A stretch of DNA of 64,000 nucleotides from Ooceraea biroi. Lineage: Eukaryota > Arthropoda > Insecta > Hymenoptera > Formicidae. The stretch lies in assembly GCF_003672135.1 (NCBI RefSeq), contig NC_039514.1, forward strand, positions 7,693,287 to 7,757,286, given 5' to 3'. Of the stretch, positions 61,854 to 64,000 are shown in pieces. The translations under genes and the position numbers were made by a program. Positions within the stretch are counted from its first letter, which is position 1; the number at the start of each line of letters is the position of its first letter. The notes under the pieces are model-generated. The model saw only the letters and a list, made by a program, of their open reading frames with translations, was not told where the DNA came from and searched no databases.

Positions 61854-64000
61854 ATTTCGAAGGCTTCGTTGAGGATTTTTATCTGTGTATTGCGTGGATT
61901 ACATAACTCTTACACATTACTGCTTCACTGATTTCAACGCGTAAGCATTGTAGTAGTACAGATCTGTGTAGATCGCGGCAATGAGTTAGCCGTTCCCGTA
62001 ATTAAATCACTATGCGAAATAATAAAAGCTCTGCGTTTTTGTTTCTGCGAATCTGATGGTTCATACGTTCCGTTGCCGGGTCGCTTGTAATTAAATTATT
62101 TTTTCCAGTCTTTGCTGCGAAAAAAAATCCGAAATATGGACAGCGCAATATTTAGCAATCACGAGCATTTCCGACTGACGCGATTATTGTTGCATATTTA
62201 CAACGTGCTCGAATTTTAATCGAAGCTTCTCTCCTTATCGCCATTCTATATCCCGCAGTCCTTGTTCGTGCATCCTGCATAGTTGTTTTACGAGCGCGTA
62301 ATATTCTCTTAACATTGGCAGCGAAGTCGCAGCATCGACCGTGGCGTTAAATCGCCATTTCGAGCTGGGGAGAAACGACGCGGCGGCGGCGGGGAACCAT
62401 CGGACTTGTTTGATCGTAAAGCTCAAACTCGGCAAAGAGAATCGTTTAGTAGCGATATCGCGTACGACGAGATTCGTACGTTCGATCGGACAAGTTAAGT
62501 TCTCATTAAAAACACATTTGCAACGTGAATTCGCCAGTCCCCCTCTCCCGTTGATCCTCCCCCGTAATCTAATACTGGTAAACACTGCAATTCCGTGGAG
62601 CGTTACCGACTGTTATCTTGACATTTGCGCTAATAAACGCACTCGAATCGGGATATAACGTATAATGTCATTATTCAACGTAACCACGGAATTTCACGTG
62701 AAACTCGCAATTTTTTTTAAATGTATTTTTATACGCGCTCGCTTAAATACTGATGCGAGGCAGTCGAGTTCGTGCAATGTACTCGATTAAACGAGCGAGC
62801 GGTTGCGCAACTCCGAGCTTTAAAATGCGCTCGTTTTATACAAATATTATGACTGCAGCATCAAAAAATATCATCGCAAATATCGTATAAACTGCGTGTA
62901 TGTATGCTCCCTTTCTCTCTCTCTCTTTCCCTCTTATTTAAAGATCCTTCATAAGATCCTCGGATAAATGGAGTATTTTTTATTCATGTAGAAGATGAGA
63001 GAGATTGCGGGACCGTCCTAACGATGATATGGCTGCTCGCGAATTTCCCGGCCAATTTATTCGCTCGTAGAAAAATCCACTCGTAATCCGCGCCCGATAA
63101 AAAACGCAACGTTCTCCAAAACGCCGGGCCATCCCGTCGTCTCGTAAACCCCCCGCAGCGATCCCAACTGATGGCTCGTGATCCTGGCCACACCGATGAT
63201 GGCTCTGGTCCACCGCGGAACACTGGCAGGACGTGTACGTCAGACGGCATGCCTCGCATACGCCTCCCGTTGACGGCTCTCCCCTCGGAACGGAACGTTT
63301 CGTACATGTGTACCGCTCGCAACGCGTGTATTTACGGTTGTGTGGAAATGCATTTGTCTACGCGCGCATATAACCGTTTATCCGTCAATAACCCCTCGCG
63401 TGATATATTGGTCTGAGCTCGTGTGTTCTCGGCGCGCGCGTACGCTCGTAAGCGCGCTCCTGCGAGCGTGATGACTGGTCCGATACCTCGGACAAGAATG
63501 ATTATTCGATCTCTATGCAACGAGCAGTAAAAATACCATCGGTACCATCAATCTTGATTCTGTCTTCGCAACGTCGAGGCGTCGAATCGCTCGACGCTCG
63601 AATACGGAAGCGTTACCGCTGACAAGTAGACACGGCAGACAGGGTTGAAGCTGTCCTGTAGCTGTAACTAGTACTGAAATCTTGTGACTAATATAAAACA
63701 TGTAGCTAATATCCACCTCGCAAATGTATTTGATAAGTCAAAAGATGAAACGAGAGAAAAGGAGTGAGAAAGAGAGAGAGAGAGGGGCGGGAGAAGATGC
63801 TAAAATCTGACTTAGCGCTCCTGGCTTCGCGTACGAGCGGGACTGCCAGCACGCGTTAGTGCGCAATTGTAATGAGCACGATAAGACCGAGCGCCACGGG
63901 ATCGGGGCGAGACTGGTAGGTGCAAGTGTATCCATTGACCCCATACATTCCGAATACCTGGTCTTATGAGCTATCAGTATGACTTGACCCCGTTGCGCCC
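61854..64000 (+). other. Sequence downstream of the transporter, no gene supported
   Basis: No conserved frame, no exon of the glutamate receptor and no transposon recognised. Small GA/CT runs occur near 62911 and 63768. Confidence 0.55.

Overview
This window is eukaryotic, almost certainly from a hymenopteran insect and most probably an ant. The basis is interrupted genes with GT-AG introns, insect-type gene families (an AMPA/kainate-like glutamate receptor and a Tret1-like sugar transporter), mariner and other insect DNA transposons, CpG-rich non-coding DNA, and miniature LTR elements. The ant assignment is inference. Only about 1.8 kb of the 64 kb looks like conserved protein-coding host sequence.

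Host genes. Three plus-strand exons (4439-4591, 41376-41503, 46225-46354) join in frame. They encode about 137 residues of the amino-terminal domain of an ionotropic glutamate receptor of the GluRIA/GluRIB type. The introns between them are 36.8 kb and 4.7 kb. The signal-peptide exon and everything after this part of the domain are not visible. Downstream on the same strand is a complete four-exon MFS sugar transporter gene (58259-61607, 454 residues, three AATAAA signals after the stop). Since no further receptor exon was found in the last 17.6 kb, the transporter is either nested in another long receptor intron or marks a gene break or misassembly.

Mobile DNA. (a) Three copies of an ~805-bp hairpin MITE (5962-6765, 15006-15816, 56433-57236) have 21-bp terminal repeats, 74-bp internal inverted arms and 2-bp target duplications. 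(b) Two copies of a ~908-bp TA-flanked MITE occur at 26223-27131 and 58827-59733; the second lies inside the transporter's second intron. (c) Two arrays of a miniature LTR element (33059-35360 and 53346-55124) have 182-bp TG...CA repeats alternating with 338-375-bp internal segments. The internal segments carry a 36-bp minisatellite. (d) A mariner element (42749-45400) has had the catalytic part of its transposase gene tandemly triplicated at a 9-bp microhomology. (e) A 719-bp foldback element is flanked by TTAA (48774-49492). (f) A 762-bp element with ~150-bp terminal repeats is an internal-deletion derivative of a DUF4817-type transposon (50193-50954).

The rest is intronic or intergenic sequence with microsatellites and short hairpins, and no gene I can support. 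The most unusual observations are the phase-locked TRIM-like arrays with a tRNA-like, pol III-box-containing segment in every long terminal repeat, the triplicated mariner, and the hairpin MITE family.
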